This document shows positions 6,608 to 15,260 of a stretch of 20,871 nt of DNA, in pieces. Location of the stretch: the NCBI GenBank assembly GCA_946061495.1, contig CAMGSV010000017.1:1-20871 (forward strand). The letters are read 5' to 3'. The notes under the pieces are model-generated. The model had not been told where the DNA came from. It saw only the letters and a list, made by a program, of their open reading frames with translations, and made no database searches. The first letter of the stretch is position 1; each line of letters begins with the position of its first letter. Made by a program: the position numbers and the translations under genes. Source of the stretch: an uncultured Spirochaetales bacterium. Its GTDB lineage: Bacteria; Spirochaetota; Spirochaetia; Treponematales; Treponemataceae.

Positions 6608-8059
6608 TTATTTTTCAACCACTTCCACAGCCCATTCCGCGAGGCGATACTCAAAGAACATAGGACTGTTGAGGGCAAGGACATCAGTATAATATTTTTT
6701 TGCCATAACGTCATTATCATACATCTCATAGAAGAGCCCCAAATAGTACATCATCTTACCCTTCAAGTTTCTGTTGGACTCGTTGGCCACCTTCTGCATC
6801 ACCCGCTGGTCTCCCAGGCTGTCGTAGTAAAGGCGCAGCATCATGTACTCAAGGCTGTCGGTGGCACGGTTGCGCATCACCTTGCTCAGGAATGTCTTGC
6901 ACTCCTTGGTCTTGCCCTCCTTCAAGTAGGTGGCAGCAATCATCAAAGGATAGGAGATGTTGTCGGAATAGGCTGTATAGGCCTTCTCAAAGGCAGCACG
7001 GGATTCTGTGTAATTCCCCTTCCTCCAAGCCAGCATTCCCACGGATTCGTAGGCGAAGTAATACTTGGGATTGTACTGAATCACCTTTCGGTACATCTGG
7101 AGGCACTCATCATAGCGATTCTGCTCGTCGTACAAGCCGGCAAGGTAGGCATAGCCCAGAAAGTACTCAGGCTGCAGGTCCTTGGCCTTGATCCAGGCCT
7201 CCTCTGCCTCCTTGAATTTTCCCTGATACCGCAGGTACTGCCCGTAGTCCAGCCAGTAGTCAAAGATGTCACCATCGATAGCAATGGCCTTCTCAATGTT
7301 CTTTGCGGCAGAATAGTAGTTCTCATCCACGGCATCCAGCTTTCCCAAGAAGGAATAGGCGATGCTGTTGTCCGGATCCTGCTCCAGAATCTTGTTGAAG
7401 GCTGCACGAGAAGCACGGTCGTCTCCAGTATAATAGGTAGCCTGTCCATAGCCGGAAAGGGCGTCGATGTGATTCGGGTCGGACTCCAGCCCCTTGCGGT
7501 AGTATTGTCCCGCCAGCTTGTAGTTCCGACGCAGCATCTGTTCGTCAGCCAAGGCCACGTTGGCGTCACTGTTGGTAGGATCCTTTGCCAAAAGCTCCTT
7601 CAGCTTGGCATTCTTTGCCTTGGTGTCTCCAGATGCCTTTGCCAGCATCACGGAAAGCATCAGCACCTCAGAATCCTCTGGGTGGGCAGCCAGCAGCTTG
7701 TCTGTCACCACACTGGCCTGGTCAAGCTTTCCGGCGGACACCAGCAGGGAAGCTTGGAGAAGCTGCATGTCCCGGTCATCCTCATATTCAGGGGGAAGCT
7801 CCTCAAACAAGGCCAGCGCCTCCTCTACAGTTCCCTGCTCCAGCACCTTCTGAAGCCGCTGGGCAAAATTCACCGTGGTAAAGACCTCTGGCTCTGGGGG
7901 AAGTTCTTCTCCAGAGGGCTCCTCCTCCAACACCTGCTCCTCCACGGGTGATACCTTAGATTCCGAATTCGGAGTTGAGGTACAGGAGAAGAACACCAGG
8001 AAACACACCCCAGACAGGGCTGCCCAGATCACCAGGGAACGACTGCGTTGTTTATTCAT
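6608..8059 (-). CDS. TPR-repeat lipoprotein, first gene of the minus-strand operon
   Basis: 483 residues, ATG 8059 with GGAG five bases before. A short n-region with Lys and Arg, a hydrophobic run (9-24) and Phe-Phe-Ser-Cys26 form a relaxed lipobox of the sort accepted in spirochaetes. An acidic Pro/Glu-rich linker (about 30-62) leads to some ten tetratricopeptide repeats filling residues 65-480. Clear units include YYRKGLESDPNHIDALSGYG and MYRKVIQYNPKYYFAYESVG, with the usual small-residue and Pro positions. TPR arrays are protein-binding scaffolds; a lipidated one acts at the envelope, possibly in the periplasm. It heads the operon with TraB, the SDR-like gene and MgtC. I see no convincing promoter in the 63 bases to the divergent gene. 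Confidence 0.87.
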   Translation of the reverse strand: MNKQRSRSLVIWAALSGVCFLVFFSCTSTPNSESKVSPVEEQVLEEEPSGEELPPEPEVFTTVNFAQRLQKVLEQGTVEEALALFEELPPEYEDDRDMQLLQASLLVSAGKLDQASVVTDKLLAAHPEDSEVLMLSVMLAKASGDTKAKNAKLKELLAKDPTNSDANVALADEQMLRRNYKLAGQYYRKGLESDPNHIDALSGYGQATYYTGDDRASRAAFNKILEQDPDNSIAYSFLGKLDAVDENYYSAAKNIEKAIAIDGDIFDYWLDYGQYLRYQGKFKEAEEAWIKAKDLQPEYFLGYAYLAGLYDEQNRYDECLQMYRKVIQYNPKYYFAYESVGMLAWRKGNYTESRAAFEKAYTAYSDNISYPLMIAATYLKEGKTKECKTFLSKVMRNRATDSLEYMMLRLYYDSLGDQRVMQKVANESNRNLKGKMMYYLGLFYEMYDNDVMAKKYYTDVLALNSPMFFEYRLAEWAVEVVEK

Positions 8060-8086
8060 ACAGACTCCATTTTTTTCTCAGGATAG

Positions 8087-8115
8087 TTGATTTTGTCGCC
8101 GTCATTAGCTAAACT
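8087..8115 (+). promoter_or_regulatory. Possible leaderless-type promoter of the 8123 gene
   Basis: TTGATT (8087-8092), a 17-base spacer, then TAAACT (8110-8115). Seven bases separate the -10 box from ATG 8123, so transcription would begin at or next to the A of the start codon. The -10 box matches only four of six consensus bases. Confidence 0.4.
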
Positions 8116-8122
8116 GATACAA

Positions 8123-9988
8123 ATGACCAAGCACCCTATCCGAAAGTTTCTTGGACTAACCGTCCTGTATAGCGTTATTATCCTCGGCATTTTTCTCCTC
8201 CAATTTAGAAGTGAAGCAGCTATATCCCGAACATTCGGCCACCTACGAATACAACTGGTGGAAACGCAGCTTAACTCCCAGCAAAAAAGCCTGAAAAACA
8301 ACTTCCAGACAACATATCAGGGCCTCAACCTTTTCGCAGACGACCAAACGCCTATCACCATCACTAAAACCGACGGCTCAGAGTCCCCTGTAAGCCTTGT
8401 CAGCTGGCAGGAGGACACCCCCGCATCCTTTACCATGTTTCTTGACCAGGACATCACCCTCCAGTTCACCGTCAAGTCCGATGGTCCCGAGGAATTCTTT
8501 TCGTTGAAAGCGAACCTGCCAGAAAACGTCGAGAATCTTTCTATTCCATATAAACCGTCAAGCGGCTATCTCGTTACTGAACAGGGCGGCCAACGTATCG
8601 TCATCAGCTCAAAGAGCCAGCAGTTTGAGGCTGTGGCAGCTGGAATCAGTGCCAACCGCATAACCTTGACAAACACAGAGCAGGTGGCCACCTACAGCAC
8701 CTTTAGTCACCTCCATACCTTTGAGTTCTCCATGGTCAGTAGCATGCCTCTGTCTGCAGAGACAACCTATGTGGAGACCATCAAAAAGCTGAAGTCCGAC
8801 TTTATCCAACTGGCATCCCAGTCCCTCTCCGACAGTTCCACCGAGCACATGGTGGTGGCCTACATTGCAGCCATGGCGGAAAACCATCAGTATAGGGAGG
8901 CATTGGCGCAGATTCCCACCAGCATCAAGACCAGCAGCCGCCGCACCTATCTGTCCGCACCCTACTTCAACACATTGACCTCCATGAACGCCAGCCTCGT
9001 GCGACACATGGAAAACATCACCAGCATGATAGACTATGCCATTCAGCAGCAGAGTCTGGATATCTACACCATCCAGGACTTGGCGGAATTACTTTGTGCA
9101 ATGGAAGGAAACGACTCTGTACAGAAACTGCTCTCCATTCCAACCAGTTTGGAGAAGTTTGCTCATACCACCGCCCAGGCAGCGGGAATCATCAACACCT
9201 ACACCCGTCTGACCTCCTTGAACAAGGCCCTGGCCAAGCAGCTTGAAGTTGCCTTGGATGACTGCCTGAACACCATTGCCAGCAGCTGCCTGATAGAGAA
9301 CAACACCATCAGGCTGGAGGAGGACAAGGCGGCACTCCCCCTGCTGGACGCAGTCTCTGTGGGTATGGCACTCATCTCCTACGGCCAGCTTACTGGAAAT
9401 CAGGACTACAAGGCTACAGGATACCTTATCATCAACTCCTACATTACTAGTGAGGTGTCTTCCAATATCCACATCATGACAGAACTGTATCCTATCATTG
9501 CACCCAACAACCCCTACTATCCCCACATCCAGATTATTGCAAATGCAGCCACCTCTGGCAACAACAAGCCCATCTGGGCCTGGACCGTGGCGAGGGACAC
9601 CACCCTCGCTAAAGATGCATCTGGGAATATCACACTCACCTTTGACTTCCCTTCCGCTGAGACTCACCATGCCATCATCAACGGGATTCGTCCCTTCATC
9701 CGCATCGACATCTATGACATTGCCTTCCGCACCGACCCTCGGTTTGAGTCCTACAACTCATCTGGCTATGCATACAATGCGGAGACTCAGACTATGTTCC
9801 TGAAGTCACTCCACAAGACTCAGCGGGAAACCATAAAGCTGTACTACTCCGCCCCCAAAACAGAACCTGAGGATGAGACACCCGCACAAGAAGCATCCGA
9901 TACTGAGACAACGGATACGGCACCAGCTGAACCGCAGACAACAACTCCCCCCGTACTCAACTCCCAGTCACGGTTTGTCCCGCAGTAA
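8123..9988 (+). CDS. Membrane-anchored exported protein of unknown function
   Basis: 621 residues from ATG 8123. The N-terminus MTKHPIRKFLGLTVLYSVI shows a short basic segment followed by a hydrophobic anchor (9-27), so the bulk is extracytoplasmic. Residues about 50-230 look beta-rich, like a sandwich domain. About 240-500 are helical with repeat-like pairs, and 500-590 include a second beta segment with several aromatic residues. The C-terminal 45 residues are a Pro/Thr/Glu-rich linker ending in SRFVPQ. I recognise no catalytic motif or family. No Shine-Dalgarno precedes this ATG. In-frame TTG codons at 8087 and 8093, the latter nine bases after an AGGA, are possible alternative starts but would put a non-typical stretch before the anchor. 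It diverges from the TPR operon. Confidence 0.75.
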   Translation: MTKHPIRKFLGLTVLYSVIILGIFLLQFRSEAAISRTFGHLRIQLVETQLNSQQKSLKNNFQTTYQGLNLFADDQTPITITKTDGSESPVSLVSWQEDTPASFTMFLDQDITLQFTVKSDGPEEFFSLKANLPENVENLSIPYKPSSGYLVTEQGGQRIVISSKSQQFEAVAAGISANRITLTNTEQVATYSTFSHLHTFEFSMVSSMPLSAETTYVETIKKLKSDFIQLASQSLSDSSTEHMVVAYIAAMAENHQYREALAQIPTSIKTSSRRTYLSAPYFNTLTSMNASLVRHMENITSMIDYAIQQQSLDIYTIQDLAELLCAMEGNDSVQKLLSIPTSLEKFAHTTAQAAGIINTYTRLTSLNKALAKQLEVALDDCLNTIASSCLIENNTIRLEEDKAALPLLDAVSVGMALISYGQLTGNQDYKATGYLIINSYITSEVSSNIHIMTELYPIIAPNNPYYPHIQIIANAATSGNNKPIWAWTVARDTTLAKDASGNITLTFDFPSAETHHAIINGIRPFIRIDIYDIAFRTDPRFESYNSSGYAYNAETQTMFLKSLHKTQRETIKLYYSAPKTEPEDETPAQEASDTETTDTAPAEPQTTTPPVLNSQSRFVPQ

Positions 9989-9991
9989 ACC

Positions 9992-10035
9992 CAATGCCTC
10001 GCATTGTCCCACAAGAAAAAAAAATTGTTTCTTGT
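9992..10035. repeat. Two adjacent inverted repeats after the 8123 gene
   Basis: CAATGC (9992-9997) pairs with GCATTG (10001-10006) over a three-base loop. ACAAGAAA (10011-10018) then pairs with TTTCTTGT (10028-10035). The second stem is A-rich on one side and T-rich on the other, so it could act as a weak terminator for the upstream gene. It lies 23 bases before the -10 box of the next operon. Confidence 0.45.
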
Positions 10036-10063
10036 ACCAATTATTTATAAATTGTGATATACT
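10033..10063 (+). promoter_or_regulatory. Extended -10 promoter of the glycosidase-polyphosphate operon
   Basis: The -10 box TATACT (10058-10063) is preceded by TG one base upstream (10055-10056), giving the extended -10 element TGATATACT. The -35 region is poor: TTGTAC at 10033-10038 is 19 bases away. An extended -10 can compensate for a weak -35. The start would be near 10070, with AGGAG at 10075-10079. The same nonamer occurs in the manC promoter on the minus strand. CAATT/AATTG (10038-10054) forms a small dyad just before the -10 and could be an operator. Confidence 0.55.
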
Positions 10064-10084
10064 GTACATTGTATAGGAGCGTCT

Positions 10085-11515
10085 GTGAACAAACGTGATT
10101 TTCCCAAGATCCATTTTTACGATCAGGATTTTGTAGACATCTATGACAAGACATGGACCTGGATTCAGGACTATTGGACCAACCCAAAGACAGAAGAAAA
10201 CAGTACCGATGGGTATTTTATATATCCCCAGGATGGGAAATGGGTCTTGGAGCAACTTGAGTCACTTTTCGCCTCATTTTTCCTCGTTTATTCCAACAGA
10301 AATTATCCAGCCTATCAGAACATAGATTATTTTTATGATCGGCAAGAGGCAAACGGTGCCATCCACTACAAGTACGATGCCAAGACCAACACCCCCATCA
10401 CAAGTGATGTAAACCCCGAGGGCATAGGAATTCCGCTCTTTGCTTGGGCCGAATTCAACCTGTACCACAAATCCGGTAACAAGCGGCGCATAAAGGAGAT
10501 AATGCCTGTCCTGCAAAAATACATGAACTGGATTGACGCCACCTTCAAGCAGGAAAACGGATTGTATGCCGTTCCCGCGGAGGCCTGTGGTATGTACGAT
10601 GCTCCCCGTTCTGACTCATACTATCCAGTGGACTTCAATGCACTGCTGGCGGTTAATGCCATGTACATGGCAGCCCTGGGAGATATCCTCAACGACAAGG
10701 ACATCAATTTCCAGTACAAGCGGCAGTACTTCTCCCTGAAGACCCGCATAAACTCCATGATGTGGAACAATGACACCGCCTTCTACCACGACCTGGACGA
10801 GAAAGAGCAGCAGCTCCCCCAAAAAACCATCGCCGGTTTCCTTCCCCTGCTGGCCGAGATGCCCAACGAGGATCGGGCAACCCAACTGATTGCCCATCTG
10901 AACAATCCCGAAACATTCGGCACAGACCACCCCTTCCCATCACTGTCTGCCGACAGCCCTGACTTTAGCCAGCAGGGAGACGGCTTCCACGGAAGTGTCT
11001 ATCCTCCCTTCAACTTCATGGTCATCAAGGGACTGGAAAAGTACCAGAAATGGGATACCGCCCGAGAATGCGCCATCCGTCACCTGTACTACATGATTGA
11101 CGCCATGTTCCCCAACAATCCCGACGTAAAGGGAGATTTGTGGGAGGCCTATCTCCCCTGCAAGGAAGGTGTCTCCATCACTGAAGGTGACAGTCCCCAG
11201 CCGCGGAAGCGGTACCTCCATTACGCCGCCCTCTCCACCATTGCATTGATGATTGAGAACGTCATTGGGCTTTCCATCAGCCTGCCCCGCAAGACGGTGG
11301 ACTGGATTATCCCCAACCTGGAGATTATGGGCATAGAGAATCTGGCCTTGAAGCGGAACCTCATCACCATCCTGTCCAACAAGAGCCTGCGAGGCTGGGA
11401 AATCCAGATGGAAAGTGAAAAGCTCTACTACTTTACCATCAACATTCTAGGACAAAAGAAAAAAACCTTGCCCATACCTTCCGGCAAGTGCTCAATGCTT
11501 ATCGACAAGCTGTAG
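10085..11515 (+). CDS. GH63/trehalase-like (alpha/alpha)6-barrel glycosidase, cytoplasmic
   Basis: 476 residues starting at GTG 10085, supported by AGGAG five bases upstream. No signal peptide. The sequence has the spaced aromatic and acidic helices of the (alpha/alpha)6 clan: DGKWVLEQLESL, SYYPVDFNALLAVNAMYMA, the GH63/MGH-typical KTIAGFLPLLAE, and GDLWEAYLPCKEG near residue 360. The Asp in PVDFNA (about 181) and the Glu in DLWEAY (about 358) are candidate acid/base residues by analogy with GH63 and GH37. The substrate could be trehalose, a mannosyl- or glucosyl-glycerate type compound, or another oligosaccharide; the sequence does not decide. It is the first gene of a tightly spaced run with ppx- and ppk-type genes, only three bases before the next ATG. 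Confidence 0.72.
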   Translation: MNKRDFPKIHFYDQDFVDIYDKTWTWIQDYWTNPKTEENSTDGYFIYPQDGKWVLEQLESLFASFFLVYSNRNYPAYQNIDYFYDRQEANGAIHYKYDAKTNTPITSDVNPEGIGIPLFAWAEFNLYHKSGNKRRIKEIMPVLQKYMNWIDATFKQENGLYAVPAEACGMYDAPRSDSYYPVDFNALLAVNAMYMAALGDILNDKDINFQYKRQYFSLKTRINSMMWNNDTAFYHDLDEKEQQLPQKTIAGFLPLLAEMPNEDRATQLIAHLNNPETFGTDHPFPSLSADSPDFSQQGDGFHGSVYPPFNFMVIKGLEKYQKWDTARECAIRHLYYMIDAMFPNNPDVKGDLWEAYLPCKEGVSITEGDSPQPRKRYLHYAALSTIALMIENVIGLSISLPRKTVDWIIPNLEIMGIENLALKRNLITILSNKSLRGWEIQMESEKLYYFTINILGQKKKTLPIPSGKCSMLIDKL

Positions 11516-11518
11516 AAT

Positions 11519-13057
11519 ATGACAGAGACAAGGGCGGTTATAGAGATTGGGTCCACAGGAATCAGGCTGCTGGTGGTGGAGTTGGTGGAAACAGACTCCC
11601 CGCAGCAGGGCTGGAAAGCCGTGGACCGCTCCGAACAGCCTGTTCCCCTGGGGCGCGATGTTTTCACTACTGGCGTCGTTTCCCGGGACACCCTCCTCAG
11701 TTGCCTGCACATCATCCACCGATTCCAGGAGCAAATCAAAAGCTGGGGCATCATTCCCTCCCACGTTACCGTCATCGCCACCAGCGCCCTGCGGACTGCC
11801 CATAACCGGGATGCCGTGCTGGATCGAATCATGGTGAAAACAGGCTACCGAGTGCAGGTTATCGATGGCATCGAACAGAACCGCCTCATGTATCTTGCCG
11901 TGTGGAATTGCTTCCAGGACAATCTTGCGTTCCTGCAGGAGCACAATTCCATCATCCTGGAGGTGGGAGGCGGCGCCACTGACATCATGCTGATAGCCCA
12001 GGGACAGATTGCTGCAGCCCACACCCTGCGCCTGGGAACGGTATCCATCGAGCAGCATTTGAAATCCACCTCCTCCGCCAAGGACACCAACCGCTTTCTG
12101 GAGGACTACATCAGGGTCATGCGGTCATCCATGAACCAGGAGCTGAATTTCTCCAACATAACCCAGTTCATTGCCATGGGACCCGACGCACAGATCATTG
12201 CCAAGACCTTCGGTGTCAAAATTGCCCCGAAACTTTGGCAGATAGGCCGAGGAGAGTTTTCCCGTCTTGCAGAGGAGGTGCAGACCTATTCTGCTGAGGA
12301 ATGTGCATTGAAATTCAAGATAAGCTACAGTGAGGCCCAAACCTTTGCCATATCATTGATGGCCTACAAGTTCTTTCTTCAATTCACCCAAGCGGAGGCC
12401 ATCCTCGTCCCCAATACCAACACTCGGGAAGGCTTGGTTCTCAGTGTGATACAACAGCCCAACCAGCAGCTCCAGGAAAATTTTGCTGCCCAGATTACCG
12501 CCTCCGCCTGGAACCTTGCCCAAAAATACCGGACAGACATCAACCATGCTGAATGTGTCCGTCACATTGCACTGCGGCTCTTCGACAGCCTGAAGGAGGA
12601 GCTGGGGCTGCAGGAGGAGACGAGAATCATCCTGGAGGTGGCCGCCATCCTCCACGACATCGGTATGTTCATTGGAGCAGACAACCACCACCTCCACAGC
12701 AGCTACATCATCAACAATTCCGACATTTTCGGTCTGAGCCGGGACCAAATAGACATGATTGCCCAGATTTCCTACGGCCACCGGGGCAACACCTCTCCCC
12801 GAGATCTGCCTCACTTTTCACGCCAGGATCGGGAGAGCCGCATCACGGTGCTGAAGATGACGGCGCTGATTCGCATTGCTGACGCCCTGGACCGAGGTCA
12901 TAGCCAGCGACTGACGGACTTTACCATTGATTTCCATCCCGATACCCTTATAATTAGATGCAACGGAACCCATTCCCTTGTTCTGGAGCAGCAGGCCCTG
13001 GCAGAAAAGGCTGACCTCTTTGAGGCGGTCTCTGGATACAAGGTACTGCTCAGCTAG
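11519..13057 (+). CDS. Exopolyphosphatase / pppGpp phosphohydrolase (Ppx/GppA) with HD domain
   Basis: 512 residues. The ATG lies three bases after the stop of the glycosidase gene with no strong ribosome-binding site, so translation is probably coupled. The N-terminal half is an actin/Hsp70-fold Ppx/GppA domain: VIEIGSTGIRLLVVEL (first phosphate loop), VIATSALRTAHN (about 85-96) and ILEVGGGATDIMLI (about 148). The C-terminal part is an HD domain with HDIGMFIG at 379-386 and further histidines in DNHHLHSS and SYGHRG, as in the long Ppx form. Ppx hydrolyses terminal phosphates from polyphosphate, and GppA converts pppGpp to ppGpp; the two cannot be told apart by eye. The polyphosphate kinase immediately downstream favours Ppx. 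Confidence 0.92.
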   Translation: MTETRAVIEIGSTGIRLLVVELVETDSPQQGWKAVDRSEQPVPLGRDVFTTGVVSRDTLLSCLHIIHRFQEQIKSWGIIPSHVTVIATSALRTAHNRDAVLDRIMVKTGYRVQVIDGIEQNRLMYLAVWNCFQDNLAFLQEHNSIILEVGGGATDIMLIAQGQIAAAHTLRLGTVSIEQHLKSTSSAKDTNRFLEDYIRVMRSSMNQELNFSNITQFIAMGPDAQIIAKTFGVKIAPKLWQIGRGEFSRLAEEVQTYSAEECALKFKISYSEAQTFAISLMAYKFFLQFTQAEAILVPNTNTREGLVLSVIQQPNQQLQENFAAQITASAWNLAQKYRTDINHAECVRHIALRLFDSLKEELGLQEETRIILEVAAILHDIGMFIGADNHHLHSSYIINNSDIFGLSRDQIDMIAQISYGHRGNTSPRDLPHFSRQDRESRITVLKMTALIRIADALDRGHSQRLTDFTIDFHPDTLIIRCNGTHSLVLEQQALAEKADLFEAVSGYKVLLS

Positions 13058-13075
13058 CAGGAAGAGAGACGAGAC

Positions 13076-15235
13076 ATGAAAAAACCATCCCCCCTGTTCT
13101 TTAACCGAGAGCTTTCCTGGATTGAATTCAACGCACGGGTTCTACACGAGGCCCGCCGCACCGACATTCCCCTCATGGAACGGCTGAAATTCCTGGCCAT
13201 TGTGTCCTCCAACTTTGACGAGTTTTTTATGGTTCGGGTTGCAGCCATCAAACGCCAGCGTCGACACTCACCGGAGCAGCGGGATCTGGCGGGCCTCACC
13301 CCCCAGGAGCAGCTGGAACGTATCTCGAACCGTGCCCACCAGGTGGTGGGCTTGCAGTACGAAACCCTGATGAATCAAGTTCTGCCCCAGCTAGCCCAGC
13401 AGGGAATCCACTATGTGTCACCAAAGGAGTACACCCAAAAGCACGCCCAGTTCACCAAGACCATGTTCATGCAGGAAATCTTTCCCCTGCTGACTCCCAT
13501 CCGCACCGACGGGGAGATTTTTCCCCATCTCGCCAACCTGAAGCTCTACGGTGCCTTTGCTCTTGAGCCACTTTCCCGCAATGACACAGAGCAAAATCCC
13601 TTCGCTCCAGCCCCAAATACAATTCCTGTGGCACTGATTCAGGTTCCCGCAGGGATTTCCCGGATAGTTGTCCTGCCCGCAGAAACTCCTGAAGCAGCGG
13701 GGCGTCACGCCATCCAGTTCACCCTGCTGGACGACATCATCTACCACTACGCCACCTATCTCTTTCCTGGCTACAAGGTGCTGGAGGGAATGCTTTTCAA
13801 GGTGAACCGTGATGCGGACTTTGCGGTGGACGAGGACGAGACCATCGACCTGCCCCAGGCCATGGAGGCGGTGCTGGAAAAGCGGCAATCCTCCTGGCCA
13901 GTGCGGCTTCTGTGCACCAGAGCCACCCGCTACCTGACGGACTTTCTACAAGAAAAGCTGGGGCTGACAGAGCAGGATGTGTACACGGTGGAAGGCCCCA
14001 TTGACCCCTCAACCCTGCTGGATCTGACGGAATGGCCCCAGGCAGCGGCCCTGTCCTACGATACCTGGGAGCATTTTTATCCCCCGCTGCTGGAAAAGGA
14101 CCAGCCCCTGTGGGACACCCTCAAGCACCGAGACATATTGATTCATGTTCCCTTTGAGTCCTACAATCCCGTGGTGACCTTTCTCAACGATGCCGCCGAC
14201 GATGCCAACACCATGGCCATCAAGATGACCCTTTACCGCACCAGTGGAAACTCACCCATCATCAGGGCCTTGGAACGGGCTGCCCAAAAGGGAAAGCAGG
14301 TGACAGTTTTCGTGGAGTTGAAGGCCCGCTTTGACGAGCGGCAGAATCTTTCCTGGGCGGAGCGGCTGGAAAAGGCCGGCGTCATTGTGGTTCACGGCAT
14401 CCTCCATCTGAAGGTGCACGGCAAGCTGCTGATGGTGGTGCGGCGGGAGGAGACTGGAATCTGCCGCTACGTCCACCTGTCCACCGGCAACTACAACGAC
14501 AAGACCGCGAAGCTCTACGTGGATCTGTCCCTCTTCACCACCAACGAGGAATTCGCCAACGATGCCACCCTGTTCTTCAACACTATCTCCGGCTACTCCA
14601 TCATCCAGCCCATGGAACGGCTGCTGATGGCACCGGTCACCTTGAAGGACAAACTATTGGAGCTGATTGAACGGGAAACACGGCTGTCTACCGAAAGCGT
14701 GCCTGGCCTCATCATAGCCAAGATGAACAGCATTGGCCACGAAGAGATTATCCAGAAGCTGTACGAGGCCAGCCGGGCGGGAGTGCGGGTGCTGCTGAAT
14801 GTGCGGGGAATCTGCATGCTGGTGCCGGGGGTTCCCGGACAAAGCGAGAATATTCAGGTTGTCAGCATCATAGACCGGTATCTGGAGCATTCCCGCATCT
14901 TCTACTTCCAGAATGGTGGTGCCGAGGAGCTGTACCTTTCCAGTGCCGACTGGATGCCCCGCAACATGGAGCGTCGGGTGGAGCTGATGTTCCCGGTGCT
15001 GCAGGAAGAAACCTTCAAGGAGGTGAAACGAATCCTCCAGATGTATTTTGAGGACACCTCCCACGCCCACCAGCTGCAACGTGACGGAAGTTGGGTTCCT
15101 GCCCAGCCAACGGATGGCCAGCCGCCGGTCCGAGTGCAGGAGAAACTCCAGCAGATGTACCAGCGGCGAGTTGAAGCCTGCGATACCCACGTCCCCATCG
15201 AATTTGTGGTGCGGCGGCGGGATAAGAAAGTGTAG
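13076..15235 (+). CDS. ppk: Polyphosphate kinase 1
   Basis: 719 residues, close to the usual 690-720. ATG 13076 follows a purine-rich AGGAAGAGAG site. The N-terminal domain opens with the family pattern FFNRELSWIEFNARVLHEA and the segment SSNFDEFFMVRVAAIKRQ. The catalytic C1/C2 part has IKMTLYRTSGNSPIIRAL, VELKARFDERQN and LKVHGKLLMVVRRE with His448. YVHLSTGNYND with His467 follows, the same 19-residue spacing as His435 and His454 of the E. coli enzyme, where the first is the phosphorylated residue. PPK1 reversibly polymerises the gamma phosphate of ATP into polyphosphate and works as a membrane-associated oligomer. The pair with Ppx just upstream, 18 bases apart, is a classic arrangement. 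Confidence 0.97.
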   Translation: MKKPSPLFFNRELSWIEFNARVLHEARRTDIPLMERLKFLAIVSSNFDEFFMVRVAAIKRQRRHSPEQRDLAGLTPQEQLERISNRAHQVVGLQYETLMNQVLPQLAQQGIHYVSPKEYTQKHAQFTKTMFMQEIFPLLTPIRTDGEIFPHLANLKLYGAFALEPLSRNDTEQNPFAPAPNTIPVALIQVPAGISRIVVLPAETPEAAGRHAIQFTLLDDIIYHYATYLFPGYKVLEGMLFKVNRDADFAVDEDETIDLPQAMEAVLEKRQSSWPVRLLCTRATRYLTDFLQEKLGLTEQDVYTVEGPIDPSTLLDLTEWPQAAALSYDTWEHFYPPLLEKDQPLWDTLKHRDILIHVPFESYNPVVTFLNDAADDANTMAIKMTLYRTSGNSPIIRALERAAQKGKQVTVFVELKARFDERQNLSWAERLEKAGVIVVHGILHLKVHGKLLMVVRREETGICRYVHLSTGNYNDKTAKLYVDLSLFTTNEEFANDATLFFNTISGYSIIQPMERLLMAPVTLKDKLLELIERETRLSTESVPGLIIAKMNSIGHEEIIQKLYEASRAGVRVLLNVRGICMLVPGVPGQSENIQVVSIIDRYLEHSRIFYFQNGGAEELYLSSADWMPRNMERRVELMFPVLQEETFKEVKRILQMYFEDTSHAHQLQRDGSWVPAQPTDGQPPVRVQEKLQQMYQRRVEACDTHVPIEFVVRRRDKKV

Positions 15236-15260
15236 CACCCCACAAAAAGGAGGAAGGGGA

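Noticed and set aside
5669..7951. 760-codon plus-strand open frame across the TraB and TPR genes
   Set aside because: It is antisense to two well-supported genes, very rich in His, Leu and Gln as antisense frames are, and has no domain or start signal.
8060..8122. Promoter for the TPR operon (TATCCT at 8085-8080, minus strand)
   Set aside because: No -35 box at a suitable distance, and no alternative pair scored better by eye.
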